64,000 bases of DNA, from positions 11,342,257-11,406,256 of the forward strand of contig NC_134765.1 in the NCBI RefSeq assembly GCF_050436995.1, in the 5' to 3' direction. How positions within the stretch are numbered: position 1 is the stretch's first letter; every line of letters begins with the position of its first letter. The translations under genes were made by a program, and so were the position numbers. Below, one piece after another: positions 1 through 12,667 of this stretch. The stretch comes from Anticarsia gemmatalis (taxonomy: Eukaryota > Arthropoda > Insecta > Lepidoptera > Erebidae). Under the pieces are notes generated by a model. That model ran no database searches and was not told the DNA's origin. It saw only the letters and a list, made by a program, of their open reading frames with translations.

Positions 1-3000
1 TAAATAGGCTATACAATGGAGAATGTTAACAAATTTGGGTTATTAGCTCTCCATATTCTTTGTTAAAAATAAAAAATACTAGTGAAAGAATTACTTTGAT
101 ACGTCAATTAGTTTCCGATTTATAAGAAAAACAAGTTGTAACCGCGCGAGTCGGTGTGACGTCATTGTACATCACGCTAAGTCTGGCTCACATAGTCGTT
201 TTTAATAATATTTACTATTATTACACTTAAAATGTAATAAGCAGACGAAAACACAACAAAATACTGCATAAGCTATTACATCTACGGCTGTAGACTTGAT
301 ATTAAGCGGGACGCGGCCCGCGCGGCATGGTGTACTATGACGTCATGCTGTTAGCGGGACTCGATATTTTTTGAAACTTTGAATGCTTGTAAAATCAAAA
401 CCACTTGGTATTTTTGACTAAAACAAAAACTAGTTTTCATGTACATGTACAGGCTTTACTGAGTCAAAATTTCAAGCGATTTGGCATACCTAGTAACATT
501 CTCCATTGTAAAAAAATAAATCAATTGGCACTAGCAGTTTCTGAGATTAGTGCATTCCACCAAACAAAGAAACAAGCAAACTCTTTAATTTTATAATATT
601 AGTATAGATTTAAAGGTAGTTAGTACAGATAATATTATGTTCTTCACTAAAATCATTACATTTACTGTTAGATCCTTCTCAGGCTACGCGCGTTAGGATT
701 GTGATGAGATTTTAGAAACAATTCATGACAATAATTTGTGTCATTTATATTAGACAAGTGTAGTGTAGATACTCTACAGAAAGTGTAACAGTGACATTAA
801 TAATAAACTATTTTCCACAAAACTATAAGTGATTCTGGAGCAGTGGTCGAATGCAGGCTACGATTAGTGTGCGCTGCGTGCGAAACTAACGCGCTTATTA
901 AAATAGCCAGTGGTCAGCGTGCACCACACGATATTTATAGCAATGGCGAGAGCGACAATTCGTTTAACTAATTATTATTGTAGTGTATGTGCATGGAATG
1001 TAGCGCGTGCCTCGACATCTCGACAGCCATGTCCGATGAAGCGCGGAGGTGCTCCAAACATTCCGTGTTACAATTATTTCTAGTAATTTCTCTTCATTAG
1101 ACAGTGCGTGCCGCGAGCGTGAGATACGCGCCGGGCGGCCACCATCGCTCGAGCACAGCGATAGCAATACGGCACTCGCGTGTCAATGATCTTACGAGAC
1201 GTCGGAAAATTGTACCATTCTTCTTGGTCTATGACATAATTACACGGGCGACTAATTTTTTTCAGTTTACAGACATCTGAAAGATCTGATGATATTCAAA
1301 TTGTCTTATAGTGTATTTTGTTAATTAAAATACATCGTATGTACAGCCGCGGTTGTTGTTATTTCTATTTGCTCAAACAATAACCAGTATGGTTTGTTCT
1401 GTTATTCGTTTGTGTCCAACCAAATAAGAGACACATTCAATGATATTTGTTGTGTGAAAGTGATCAACAATGCAGTCATAAGCATTGTGTTATTAGCGCC
1501 GGGCGGTAAGTGGAAGCGCGGAAGTGCAGCAATTACGTCCGACGATTACCCCTACATATTAATCATGTATGTGTTTATGTGATCGGTGACGGTTTAGCCG
1601 GCGACGCGGGACAGTTACCGCGCGCATCACTGCAGCCACGCCGGCAATGGCGTGCTGCCTCGGAGGATACCACGCACTGCCCTCCGCATATTAAGTAATT
1701 GACAGTACTCTGACACCCGGTAACCCGCTGGCTTTCAACTGTAATCGCTTCTGTCGGAAGTCTATCTAAAACTTTATTCAAGCTACCTTCTTACTACTAC
1801 TAAAATCCCTCAGAACAGTATTACAAAAAAAATATTTTTGAAAAGTTTCAGTTTTTCCCATGCACTGACAACGGAGATTATCAGTGGTCAATAACCTGCA
1901 CGCCTCAATGAGTTGAATACTCGAGCGGACTTCATGATGTCAGCTGAATTTGGCTGAATGTTGTGAAACTCGATGTGCGAACATGACGAACACCTCATAA
2001 CGATTCTCACGCTCGTTTAGCGCGAGCCTGCTGCTTGTTCACGTTGAACATTGTCAGAACAACGAAGCATAGTTCTCATTGGGTGGCTGCTACTTAGTCA
2101 CTCAATGAAATTAGTGTGGTGACATCACACCGCGTAATTGTACAAGACGAGGCGACTATCTCAACAATCGCCACGCTCTATACCGACTCTACTGTGCACC
2201 GACCACACCAGCCCCAGCATCGTTACTCTATTGTAAATTGTAACGTTCATCACAAACAAATTATTAATGTCGCCACGCAATTAATTTTGTAGTGGTTATT
2301 CTTATTCCTTCGGCTGTATAATTAAACGACGTCGACCTTTGACACAAGCTATATTAAGTTTTAATAGTTATACTACGCAATACCATTCAGACAACTGGTA
2401 ATCTTGACTAAGCTCGCGTGCAACCGCATAATTGGCTGATTTCTAACAGCATCGAACAACAAGTTGGCTACTCAGTGAACTCTGTCAAATAATTATGGGT
2501 CAGAATGGAATTGTAACTGTTTGACTGAATCGATATCGTTTAAACAACCCATTTACGGATTTGATATAATGATATTAAATAGGATCGATATGTTAGAGTA
2601 TTAGACGATTGGATGGTGGACAGTTGCCTCACACAGAGCTCATTGGAATAATGTAATAGCAGCGAGTGCACGACTCCATACAACGCGGTGTGGAGAGCGC
2701 ACGACTCCGCACGAGTTAGCCATTGAGGACGGTGCAGCGGTGCCGTGCGTGTCACGCTGTCACACATAACATAATGCACTGTTGTCTTTACTTTACGTCA
2801 GTTACACAAGGGGCGGCGCGGCTGCGGTCCCTGCGACGACGACGCGACGACGCGACGAGTAAACATGACAGTTGCCACTACATCGTAGACTGATGTTATC
2901 TGACGTCGTAACCATTTCACGGCCTACTTACCGCTGATACCGGACAATTTAGTGAAGCGATCACCGACATCTAGACGAGCGATCAGCCGCTAAAGGGATT

Positions 3001-4068
3001 CTCTGTCGGTCAACTACTTTCTACTGAACTGCGCGACACTAACCACTACACATAAATATGTAGGGTAGAACGTATTGTTTACGTTATATTATTGTATAGA
3101 TATTGATACCTGCCTATAACTACTCTCTGTGCTTAGTCTGTCATAAGCAATGTTAAGTCCTGCGGTGTATCAAGAACAATAGAGATCATTGTATGTTATG
3201 TAATAGTGAATGGAATCATAACAATAATCCATCATTACAACAAGTAATATGATATTTACCATCATAATTAGCCTAAGAGGTAGATACTACATTCTGTTAT
3301 TAGAAACTTATCTTGGTATGAGAAATTTGGACAGTGTTAAGTAATCTCTATGCTCTGACATCACACACATTGTTTACCTAACTCCATGATAAAGTGTACT
3401 AGGTAGGTATCTAATTTTTGTAAGAAAGTTCTTTTTTTATGATTTCAAAATATGTTGTAATATTGAAAGGTGGTTGAAGTGGAATGTAATGAGAAGTGGA
3501 CCTAAAATTCCAGTTAAGGACAAACTAATTTTAGTCACTGTAGTAGATATTCAATTAATCAAAATATCATTACAATTAATTATTATGTATTCTAAATAAG
3601 GGCTAATTAAGTATATAATAGAAAAAAACAAAAACAAATATATTCACTCAGTTAATTATTATGATTACTTCTATATAATTAAAAATGAATCACCAGAATG
3701 TATGTATGTACATTGTACATCCATAACTTTTGAACAAGTAAACTAAATTGGATATTAAAATAACTGTCTTGACAAGGTATTTATGGGATTGATGGGATAA
3801 AAATTCCCATAAGAATGGAATAAAATTAATGGCATAATATTGTACTACTATATGAAGTTATCAATATTAAATATTTATATTTATCAAAAATTTATAATAT
3901 TTAAATCCAGGCAAAGCAGGAATGGACCGTTAGTGATAATAATAGAAGTGTTGAAACATATTTGGTGCAGTATCTTTGTATAAACTTATAAAAATGGCAA
4001 CTGTAATCATTGATTCAGCAGAGTCCGGGTGGTATCCCTTCTATCAGCACATTCAGTTTAGAGGCGCC
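1..4068. other. Non-coding AT-rich stretch, no supported gene
   Basis: Only short ORFs without domain-like content are present. A Helitron-like fragment at 527-608 is listed separately. GC-rich islets (about 300-350, 840-1160, 1500-1700, 2800-2870) contain CpG-rich words but no exon that could be joined with confidence. This stretch may be upstream regulatory sequence or intergenic DNA. Confidence 0.5.
527..608 (-). mobile_element. Fragment of a Helitron-like non-autonomous element (5' end only)
   Basis: Read on the minus strand it starts with TCTATACTAATATTATAAA and continues into a T/G-rich run and a degenerate form of the GCGCTAATCTCAG motif. The same start and order occur in the longer copies at 23637-23910 (+) and 37142-37382 (-). 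The 3' end with CTAGT is missing or too diverged to see. The family assignment (lepidopteran Lep1-type short Helitrons) is from memory of that group. Confidence 0.5.
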
Positions 4069-4320
4069 CGTAGCTAGTTGCGCTCACCGGTCGGTAAACG
4101 ATCTGTGGGTTAAGCAAACCTTGGCGCGGTCATTCCATAGATGGGTGACCGCATAGTAGTATTTGAACAGGGCGTCTCCGTGCTTCGGAGGGCACGTAAA
4201 AAGTCGGTCCCGGTTGTTGTCAATAAGATAACAGTCGTTAAGCCACGTCAAAGGCCTTCGGGCGGCTTGAACAACTTTGAAACTAGGTTGACCACTAACC
4301 ATACGACAAGAAGAAGCACA
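4069..4320 (+). mobile_element. SINE with a 5S rRNA-like head
   Basis: The segment around 4081-4165 resembles the middle and 3' half of animal 5S rRNA: a GTTAAGCA word, a GGCGCGGT word, then TAGATGGGTGACCGC, the region carrying the internal pol III promoter of 5S genes. A body follows with a CCGTGCTTCGGAGGGCACG hairpin-like block and ends in an A/G-rich tail (GAAGAAGCAC). Two ORFs overlap it on opposite strands but neither looks like a real protein. A piece of the same body (TCGGAGAGCACGTAAAG) recurs near 40425. A 5S-derived SINE (SINE3 type) is my reading; the exact family is not named. Confidence 0.65.
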
Positions 4321-7300
4321 TTCAGTACATTGAGCACACATCAAACCAGTTCCATAAGGAAGAACATGATCTGCTGAAAGGTGAGCTCGGCTAATGTTTC
4401 ATAGTCGGCAGCTTTCTTCAACACAATTGGTGCATGACAGATCTGCACACCGTGCACCGCACAGGAATGTACGCACACATTCACATGCCTGTTGATAAGC
4501 TGACTTATTATTACTCCTTACACGCCACCAGAATAATGTATTAGGTACTTTTGTTGTTTATTAAAATATTACATATTATCATATTGTGCAATATAAGGTA
4601 CCAGCATACTGTACATAATATGATAAAGTATTACATCTCAACAACTATTCATATTTAATTAAAACTGATGCAGCATCACATGTATCAATGCATCTTACTC
4701 AATATTTTATGAGTTATTGATTTAGGTAAAAATATTTTTAATAACATAGAGGCATCACTTCGTTCTACAAAATAAAGTTCTTCTTTATTTCTTAATAACA
4801 CTTAAAAAATGCAGTATAATAATAAACAGGTACATTGAAAAAAGACCTACCTACCAATGACTACTACTAGTGTTGATGAACAGCAACAACTATGAACAAC
4901 TTGCTTGGTAGGCATGTTAACTAAAGTTAAGAGTTTAAAGACTTTGCAGATGCATTGTTATACTTGGTCTTACAGTTGCCAGAGTTACAACTTACATAAA
5001 TTATATAATGTGTCCAATAAGAACACAATATATTTGGCTATTTGACATTATTATTTAACTATAAATATGTAAGTAAATACAGTACCTATTTATATCAATG
5101 CAAAGTTATGAAAGCAAACTAACAATTAACTTTGTATTGAATAAATTTGCAAGTTGGCTACTTGTTGGTGACAAAGTTAGAGCTTTATCCTGTAGGTCAG
5201 TTTCAGGCAGCATCGACAGTGCTGATGGCATGGAAGTGTGGACAGAGAGGCGGTGGGCTGCGCGCAGTGTCATGGTGTGTGTACACAGACTACACAGCAC
5301 CGCGAGTGATAAGATAGTGGCGCACAGTGCGGCGGGCGGCGTGCGGAGCGCGGCAGGTGCGGGCGACGCCGCTTGCATCACACCAGATTATTGCACCTTC
5401 TTAATTCGACCACTCAAGGTCTTGCTTCGCTAAGTTGTATCTTAGCGACGTACCATACGACCGCGGCACACTTACCTACGTAACTCGGCTCCATTTTCTC
5501 CGAGCCTTATTCGTCTTCGACGATCCCTTTTCAATCCAGTTTAAGTGATGATAAAAAGTTTTTCTGAGACATGACAACACTCACACACACACCGCCACTC
5601 CCGACTTTAAACTTTGTCCAAACTTTTCTAAACACGATTAGGACCTCGGCGAGACGCCGCCGACCGGCTCCCGGCACTATTCACTATAGAAATTAATACA
5701 ATTATCTCCACTGTCGCGCACAAAAATCTAAATTAATGAAACAACGCTTAAAAGCGTGGAAAACATCACGAACAGGCACAGCAAAGTTAGTCTCCGAAAC
5801 TACGAAAATGACAGTCGACTCGAGCGAGATGACAAGCGGGAGGGTGGGCACTCGCGTAGCCGATTAAGTATCGTGTATATACGCAACAGCTACCTTTGTG
5901 TGCATGTTGACACGCACACAATCATGTGTGAGTGTGACCAGCGTGAAATATGACACTTCAAAAATATAAATGAGTTCTCAATATTTTATTAAAATTTATA
6001 GTATTGAAAATTAAGTTTAACTAAAACACAAGTCTTCAAGAAATTAAACGCCGGAACCGCTTTGAGTTACCAACATTATGTATCTTTATGCGCCATCTAT
6101 AAAGCGATACAGTATCATTCATTACTACATTACTACAGAGATGGCGTTAATATAGCACTAGTTAATTTACGTTAGGGTATAAAAATTAAATAAGTTATCT
6201 AATAAATAGTCTTATAACCATATTTCAAACGAATTTCAGATGCATTCTTGTGCAATTGATATCCCTGGTATGGACTACTCGGTCATAAAGATAGAATGAA
6301 CTGCTTTTTCTCAATATTTTATCGACAAAAAATTAACTCTGCAATAAGTTATGTTGAGTGCGTGCGTAAAAAGAAATTATATCGCTAGCATGTGAGTGCC
6401 TATTTTAATTATAGACTTTAAATTTTGTACCTAGTTTTAAGTTAAAACAAATATCACGTTTCCTTATATAGTTACCTTCAATAATTCATTTATTACTATC
6501 TAGCTGCTCATCATATACGGAAAGTAAAAACATACTCACATTTGCTATGATTTAGGTGTTTTTCATAGGGTGCATAAGTGTAAGCCGGTACATCACCCAC
6601 TTCTACAACCCAGGTGACTCTCCGCTGGCCGAGCAGGGGCGAGCGCGATGCCATCTCTCAGTGAGCGCCGGAACTACATCCCACGACACTCACTGCACTG
6701 GTTGGTTGAACAATTTTCACTTTTTTTATAAGACAACACGCTCTGTCCGTTAACACTCAACAACAACAACAACAATCAATATTATACGAAATATTTACTT
6801 CACTGCTGCTTACGAATGCCTTATACATTAATCAATTCAGCTAATATCTACAGAAAATCCAAAGATAAATAGACACCTACGGACTAGTAAGTCTTCGAAA
6901 TCGTATTTCCTAGTTATTGTATAAAATTCAACTAATATTCAATAGTTTACTTGTGTGTTGATAATGAACTCCACTGAAATTCCACTCATTTAGTAAAATA
7001 CGAGGCTATCTATCACAATCATAATCTTATCTCTATTAGTCTTTTAAGTGTATGTGTTACCGGCAGTGTGTAGGTAATCCGGTATTGTATTCAACAGGTA
7101 GGTATACACTAGGCAGTATAGAAGACCTAAACGCTCAGGCATGCATGTAGGTATTAATGTTATTTAGATAGGTTTCTATAGCTCCTTATCACTTATCACA
7201 TTTCTTAGGGGCATCCTTGATTCGTGCTTGATTGAAAAATCTGAACAGTGAACGCATATGACAACAATTTGTACAATAATAATCTATGTACCTATATGAA

Positions 7301-8096
7301 TGGACACAATGGGATCTATGGGTAGCCCGTAGCCGTAACATAATAGGTTATAGAACAAGGTTTAAATACTAAAGCGTTTTATAGAAAACGTATGTATAGA
7401 GAAGATGCCAACGGTGGGTGTAATACACGTATAATAATATAGTAAATTAGGTAGGTATAGGTACTACGTCTTACGCCTCACTACGAACAGAATGCGCTCA
7501 CAACGCGCCGTACGCGGAGGGACGCAGGGCTCACTTTCGCCGCGACATTAAAATGGCAGAGGTTTATTTATTCATTGGTTTGCTATCTCAGTTATTTTTA
7601 GGTGTATGTAGTTCACCTTGAGAGCCACTTTGAATCCTTAACCAGATAGCCGTTGCACGTTGAACTTGCACACCGCACATGGCACACTCACAGTGCACAC
7701 TGCACTGCACTATGCGTCGCTCTTAAACGCTCTTACTCATACTCCGTGTTCCTTAGTATTTAGGTAGTAAGAGTGCTATTAAATTGAGTGATGTTTGTTT
7801 GTTTACCTAAAATATGTTACAAATTATGATATGAATATATTACGTGGTACTTATAAGCAACGCTTCGGAAGTGATGAGATAACGCTATCAGTGGGCGGGG
7901 TCAACTTAATTAATGTTATCACTTACATATCATTGGTAACACCGTAAAAGCTCAACTTATATCATTGACGCTTCACGCTGCGGTACTTCTACGTCATATT
8001 CTTTACTACTCGACACTCTACAGTATGTAACACAAAAACTATTAACAAATTAATAAAATAATTGCATGTAGGTACATACATATAAGTTTATATAAA
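4321..8096. other. Non-coding stretch with one weak exon candidate
   Basis: AT-rich sequence with isolated CpG-rich islets near 5280-5380, 5640-5680 and 7500-7550. Apart from the minus-strand signal-peptide-like ORF at 5106-5381, listed separately, I see no supported gene. Confidence 0.4.
5106..5381 (-). CDS. Possible first coding exon of a secreted protein (weak)
   Basis: Reading minus, an ATG near 5378 opens an ORF of about 90 residues. Its first 35 residues look like a signal peptide: a short N-region, then a hydrophobic run (ALCATILSLAVLCSLC) followed by polar residues. The first part lies in a local GC-rich islet; the last third is AT-rich and probably already intron. No strong donor decides the exon end: candidate GT sites follow the LPETDLQDKA region but none is a good consensus. 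No downstream exon could be attached. It may be chance coding capacity in a CpG-rich islet. The function is unknown. Confidence 0.22.
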   Translation of the reverse strand: MMQAASPAPAALRTPPAALCATILSLAVLCSLCTHTMTLRAAHRLSVHTSMPSALSMLPETDLQDKALTLSPTSSQLANLFNTKLIVSLLS

Positions 8097-8311
8097 ATCA
8101 CGCCACTTAAAAATACCTGAAGGTCTAAGCAGAAGTGTAGTATACCTACCCACGTTTCGCCATTAACAGTGTTACTAAACACCTGACAGCGGCCTACTAT
8201 TAAGAAATATTCTAATTCATATAACATAAGATAGGTTTTGCCCAACCTGGGACACGAACCTGAGGCCTCATGATCAGCAGTCGGATACACTACTGACCGC
8301 ACCACAGAGGC
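8097..8311 (-). mobile_element. tRNA-derived SINE
   Basis: On the minus strand the head (8230-8311) reads like a degraded tRNA gene: an A-box-like TGGTGCGGTCAGT, then a B-box-like GGTTCGTGTCC followed by CAGGTTGGGCAAAA. The unrelated body runs to about 8097. The same head-plus-body start is found at 21826-21990 on the plus strand. Pol III SINEs with this arrangement are common in Lepidoptera. Confidence 0.65.
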
Positions 8312-11300
8312 AGTCAGTAAAGTAATTGATAAACACTAATTTAATATCGAAATACTGATTGAAACTTATAAGGTCGCCTTAGACCTATTCTGAAGAACAA
8401 GATTTCTGCGTAAAATTCACTAGTGTTTAATATACTTTTATCGTGATTCGTAGATAGATACAGATACACACCAACTGGCAAGAAATAGCTGTTGTGCAGA
8501 GGCGGACCTCCTGAAAAATTAGATTCATGAAGGAAGACCAACTCTCACTCACTAATGTCATGAATAGAGCGTGTGAGTAACTAACCCGTGCTGCGGTGTA
8601 TGTCGGTGGACATAAGGACCGACAAACAAGCGGACGAGCACAATAACTGCACAGGTCACGTCTCACCCGGGAAATGTGGACACCGCGAGTAACAACACTG
8701 TACGCATAGCGCATAGTGATACATAGTATAACTCATCACCCTAACAACGATACATCGGAATCTACCAACCGATATAGGTACCTATGCCTATAACTCATCT
8801 CTCTTCATCAAGAAGAAATAAATCTTTCTAAATATTAACTACAAAATATGTTTATCTGTTAGTATTAACTTAATTACATAGGTACCTACTTATAATGTCA
8901 TCCAAGCTCTGCCTAGTTATACAGTGTTATGTCACTTTCATTAATTTCGAAACTGTGAGCCAATAAAAAGGCTTAACACTGTGTTATAACTTATAAGTAA
9001 GTCAGTTAATACTAGTAGTCAGTTCAGAAAGTGTCCCCTTGGGTAACAAAGACGAAAGTGACGGTAAGATGACCAAATGTTAATTTAAGAAACAGAGGAC
9101 TTATTGTCTCTTGCATATTTTCACTGGTTACAGATATTGGTGCAGAAAGTGACAGAGGCAATGGCGCGCAACTTGTGGACAAAGTTGCGGAATGTAAAAT
9201 GTTGGTGCTCAGAATGTGAGATGAGCTCACACTGCTCACTGACTGTCGCGGACAGTCACTGAGTGACAGAGTGCACAGTACACCGGTGGCTCAATATTAT
9301 CGTCTACAGCGCCACTCGACGCTACTCGCCTGTAGTCGCGTGTCGTGTAGTTATAGCGCCCATTGGCTGAAGGCGCGGGCGACGCGGCGCGTGCCATCTA
9401 CTGATGAATACTCATTACACATGCGCTCGCTGCACCAGTGAAATCTTTAGAAATCACTTACTTAACATTTTCTTATACTTTACAGATGAATAGATACAAT
9501 GCTCATACATCATTTACGAATTAATTTAGCATAAATTCAATTAAGACATGTAGTCTAAAGAAGGTCTGGAACTAGGTGATGCCATTTACTATGGCTTAGT
9601 ATTGTGTCAGGGAAAGTGGGAAACAAAAGCAGGCCCCTACCTAAAACACTGTTTAACAAGGACGAAATTAGGATCATTGGATCATATTGTGATTGTGTTG
9701 ATAGCACGATGGTGTGTAAACACATAATAACATGATGGAATCAGTATAGGACCTAATATTTTATATTACGGGTACAGAACGTACCTACATTATAATACGT
9801 AAATAGGGCTCAAGGAACTATAGATGTTAGATGTTACCGATAAAAGCTCGTAATATGTAATTTTACGTGTTAAGTACTACATGTTAGCGCACGCGGCGCG
9901 GCGCGGCACGGCGGCGGCGTGGTCGTGTGCACTAGTGTGCAGGTCGCGTGGATATATTGCAGATCGCACGCATCGCACGTCTTGTCTGACATTTCGGTTA
10001 TTTTGATCCTACACGCGGACACTGAGAGCGCGCGCTGCACCAGCTGATTCAGATTACTTTTATAAAGTAAAAGAGGTGTGCACTTTGAAAGGTCACCAAG
10101 GATTGGCCCAAATGTGGTGAGACCCTAAGGGCATGTATTCATAGGTGTAATCGAACACTCACACCTAATATATAATTTCTATTTCTGCTTCTACGAATAT
10201 GAAATATTAGTCGCGATAATTTATTATTATTATTATGGTACCTAGGTTCCTATAAATCAAGGTTCGTGGCAATATGTTCAATGTTACAAAAACAACAAAA
10301 CATATAGGTAGGTAAGTTACCAAGGTACCTACCTAATTTGTAAAGTAATGACGCAGAAAAAAGGATTGTCAAAGATAGGTAAACGATTTATGCCAATAGA
10401 TTACATTGACGGCATAAATACTATTGTTATCAATCCAGAAGTAAGTCGTAGGACAGTTAATAGCAACTGATAGATATTTTAATAAGCGCGTTCTAGTGAT
10501 CGTTCACAATAGTCTTGTATGAGTATGACATGAGAGCAGAACGCTGTCACTGCTGTGGCGCTGCCAGTTGTCAGTTGTCATACATTCAGCGCTCGATATC
10601 ACTTGATTAGCATCAATTTGAGCGACGCCGACGGTGCCGAATCGATTGTTTTGGAATGAGCCGTTGTAAAGCGCGCGCCTACATGCCGCCGTCGTCGCCG
10701 CGTCGCCGCGTCGTCGAGCCGCGGAACAATGTCGATATGCAGCCTCCAAAAGTAACATCGCCATATTTTCCATTTGCGACCTCCTTGCTGACTCCCACGT
10801 AACATATTATTGTGTTAATGATATGCGAACTTAATTCCACATCTTGTATTTGTATAGCAGAAGGCATTATTATACTACTACAGTCTCTCTTACACGCAAA
10901 GAGGAATAAAACTTTCATCAATACAGTAGCAGTTCAGTAGGAAGAGGTACCTACCTAGTAAGTTTAGTCTAAGTGTTAACTTGCACACACAAGCCGATGA
11001 GCGGAGACAGACGACATTCCTTTACTTAACACAATGATACAACTTGTACTTTTACCAGTGAAAGTGTCTGAAAATATCTGCAGAAGACGGAACAAACGAT
11101 ATACATAGGTAGTGCCGATAACTCTGACTGTATGCCTAGTATTGCCTTGGTATTTCAATGTATTTCTTGGGTATTCTAGAATTTTGTTTTACGTAGCTAG
11201 TGTTAATGTTATAATAATATTGTTTTTTCGTTGTCTTGGTTTAACACGTACCTTATCAAAACTATTATTGAGTTTCGATGTATGTGTCATGAAATCCAAA

Positions 11301-11367
11301 TTTCAGTTTCGTAACCTGTAATCACTTCCTACTAACTGTCCAGTGTCCACTACTTTGGTACCTACCT
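8312..11367. other. Non-coding stretch, no supported gene
   Basis: AT-rich DNA with CpG-rich islets (9240-9440, 9890-10030, 10620-10760). The GC-rich islets give overlapping ORFs on both strands without domain-like content or convincing splice sites. Several GGTACC-centred TAGGTACCTA motifs occur (8885, 10320, 11356). Confidence 0.4.
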
Positions 11368-11371
11368 ATAA

Positions 11372-12663
11372 CCTCCTGCCTACCAGGGTCCCTTTTTTTG
11401 GAGTATGCTGTTGAAATTTTAGTATAACGTTGACAATAGGATATGATATACAGGAAAAATAGTAAAAAAAATCCTTCATGGGGAAAATCGGGTTTTCCCT
11501 ATGTCCTTTATGTAGGACAAAGTGACTATATTACTACGTGATTTATGTAGGACATAGACTAGTTTTAAGGTAAACAATGGGTTTTGGAAAGGAATATAAC
11601 ACAAATTAACATATTTTTAATAGTCAGAATTGTATGTCCGTCTCACAAAGTTCAAAATAAAACAAAAGGAAAACTTATTTCAAACAAAACTATCAGATTT
11701 AAACTTTTCTCATCTTTAACAATTCTTAATAACGAATTAGTCGTTAATTAGGAACATAATTAAGGGATCTATCAAGTTTCATTAATACCTTTACCTATAT
11801 ACTACTCTATGTTTTGGTGGAAATCGAAAAAACTATTCATGTTTGGCGTTAAACAAAAATACTCGCGCATTTTTTTGCAAAATAAAGTGTTTTTTTTTTA
11901 TGACATCCACTCTTTCTACATCGCGACTGTTTTGCTCCATGAAAAAAATATCCAGCAGCTTTTGTACGGCTTTCTCTGTGCCTCTTGTGTTTAGACTCCA
12001 TGTCCTCATACTCATCGTCATCCTCATAGTCGTCATCTCTTCCTTCGTTATCCGAAATAAGCTAAATCCAACTTATATTAGCTCAGCTGCATGACATTTC
12101 TCTTATGGACACCCTTTTCAACCTGAACAATGCGATAATGCAGCCATACATTTACCACGGCAAGGTCAAAAAGCTATGGCATTGTCTGATATAGCCACAA
12201 ATATGTTGAAATATGTACTTATGTACTTTATAAAGTACATCAGAAGTCTAAGTACTAAAACTTTTATAGTCTACATTTGTCCTCTGCAAAGGACATAAAA
12301 CAAAAAATCATGGTGAATTGAATATTTTATAAAATTATATCAAACTACCAGTGCACATTATCATTTTATAGTCTTAATTAATTAATTATCGCATAAAATC
12401 CAATAAGAACCAACATTTCAATAAGATTCAAATCGATTAACGTACTGCTGCGTGCACGCACCGACACAAGTCCATCTTCTATCGCCATTACGAAAAAAGG
12501 GAACCACACGGCAATTGACATTTACCTATATTTGGTAACCTAGATATCAGATAGATGTCACCACCTAAATCTTTTGGGACTACCAGTTTAAAAAGCGGTA
12601 AAATATTTTTTTGAAATTTATCCGGTCTTATGTCCTATTTGTAGTACAGATGTAGGCAGGAGG
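11372..12663. mobile_element. Likely non-autonomous DNA transposon, 1292 bp, short TIRs
   Basis: The ends carry a 12-bp inverted repeat, CCTCCTGCCTAC at 11372-11383 and its complement at 12652-12663. The flanks show a 4-bp direct repeat ATAA (11368-11371 and 12664-12667), consistent with a target duplication. The interior contains several short palindromic GTCC...GGAC words (for example TATGTCCTTTATGTAGGACA near 11500 and CCTCTGCAAAGGAC near 12280) and no transposase. The short TIR and TSD make this a moderate call. Confidence 0.45.
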
Positions 12664-12667
12664 ATAA

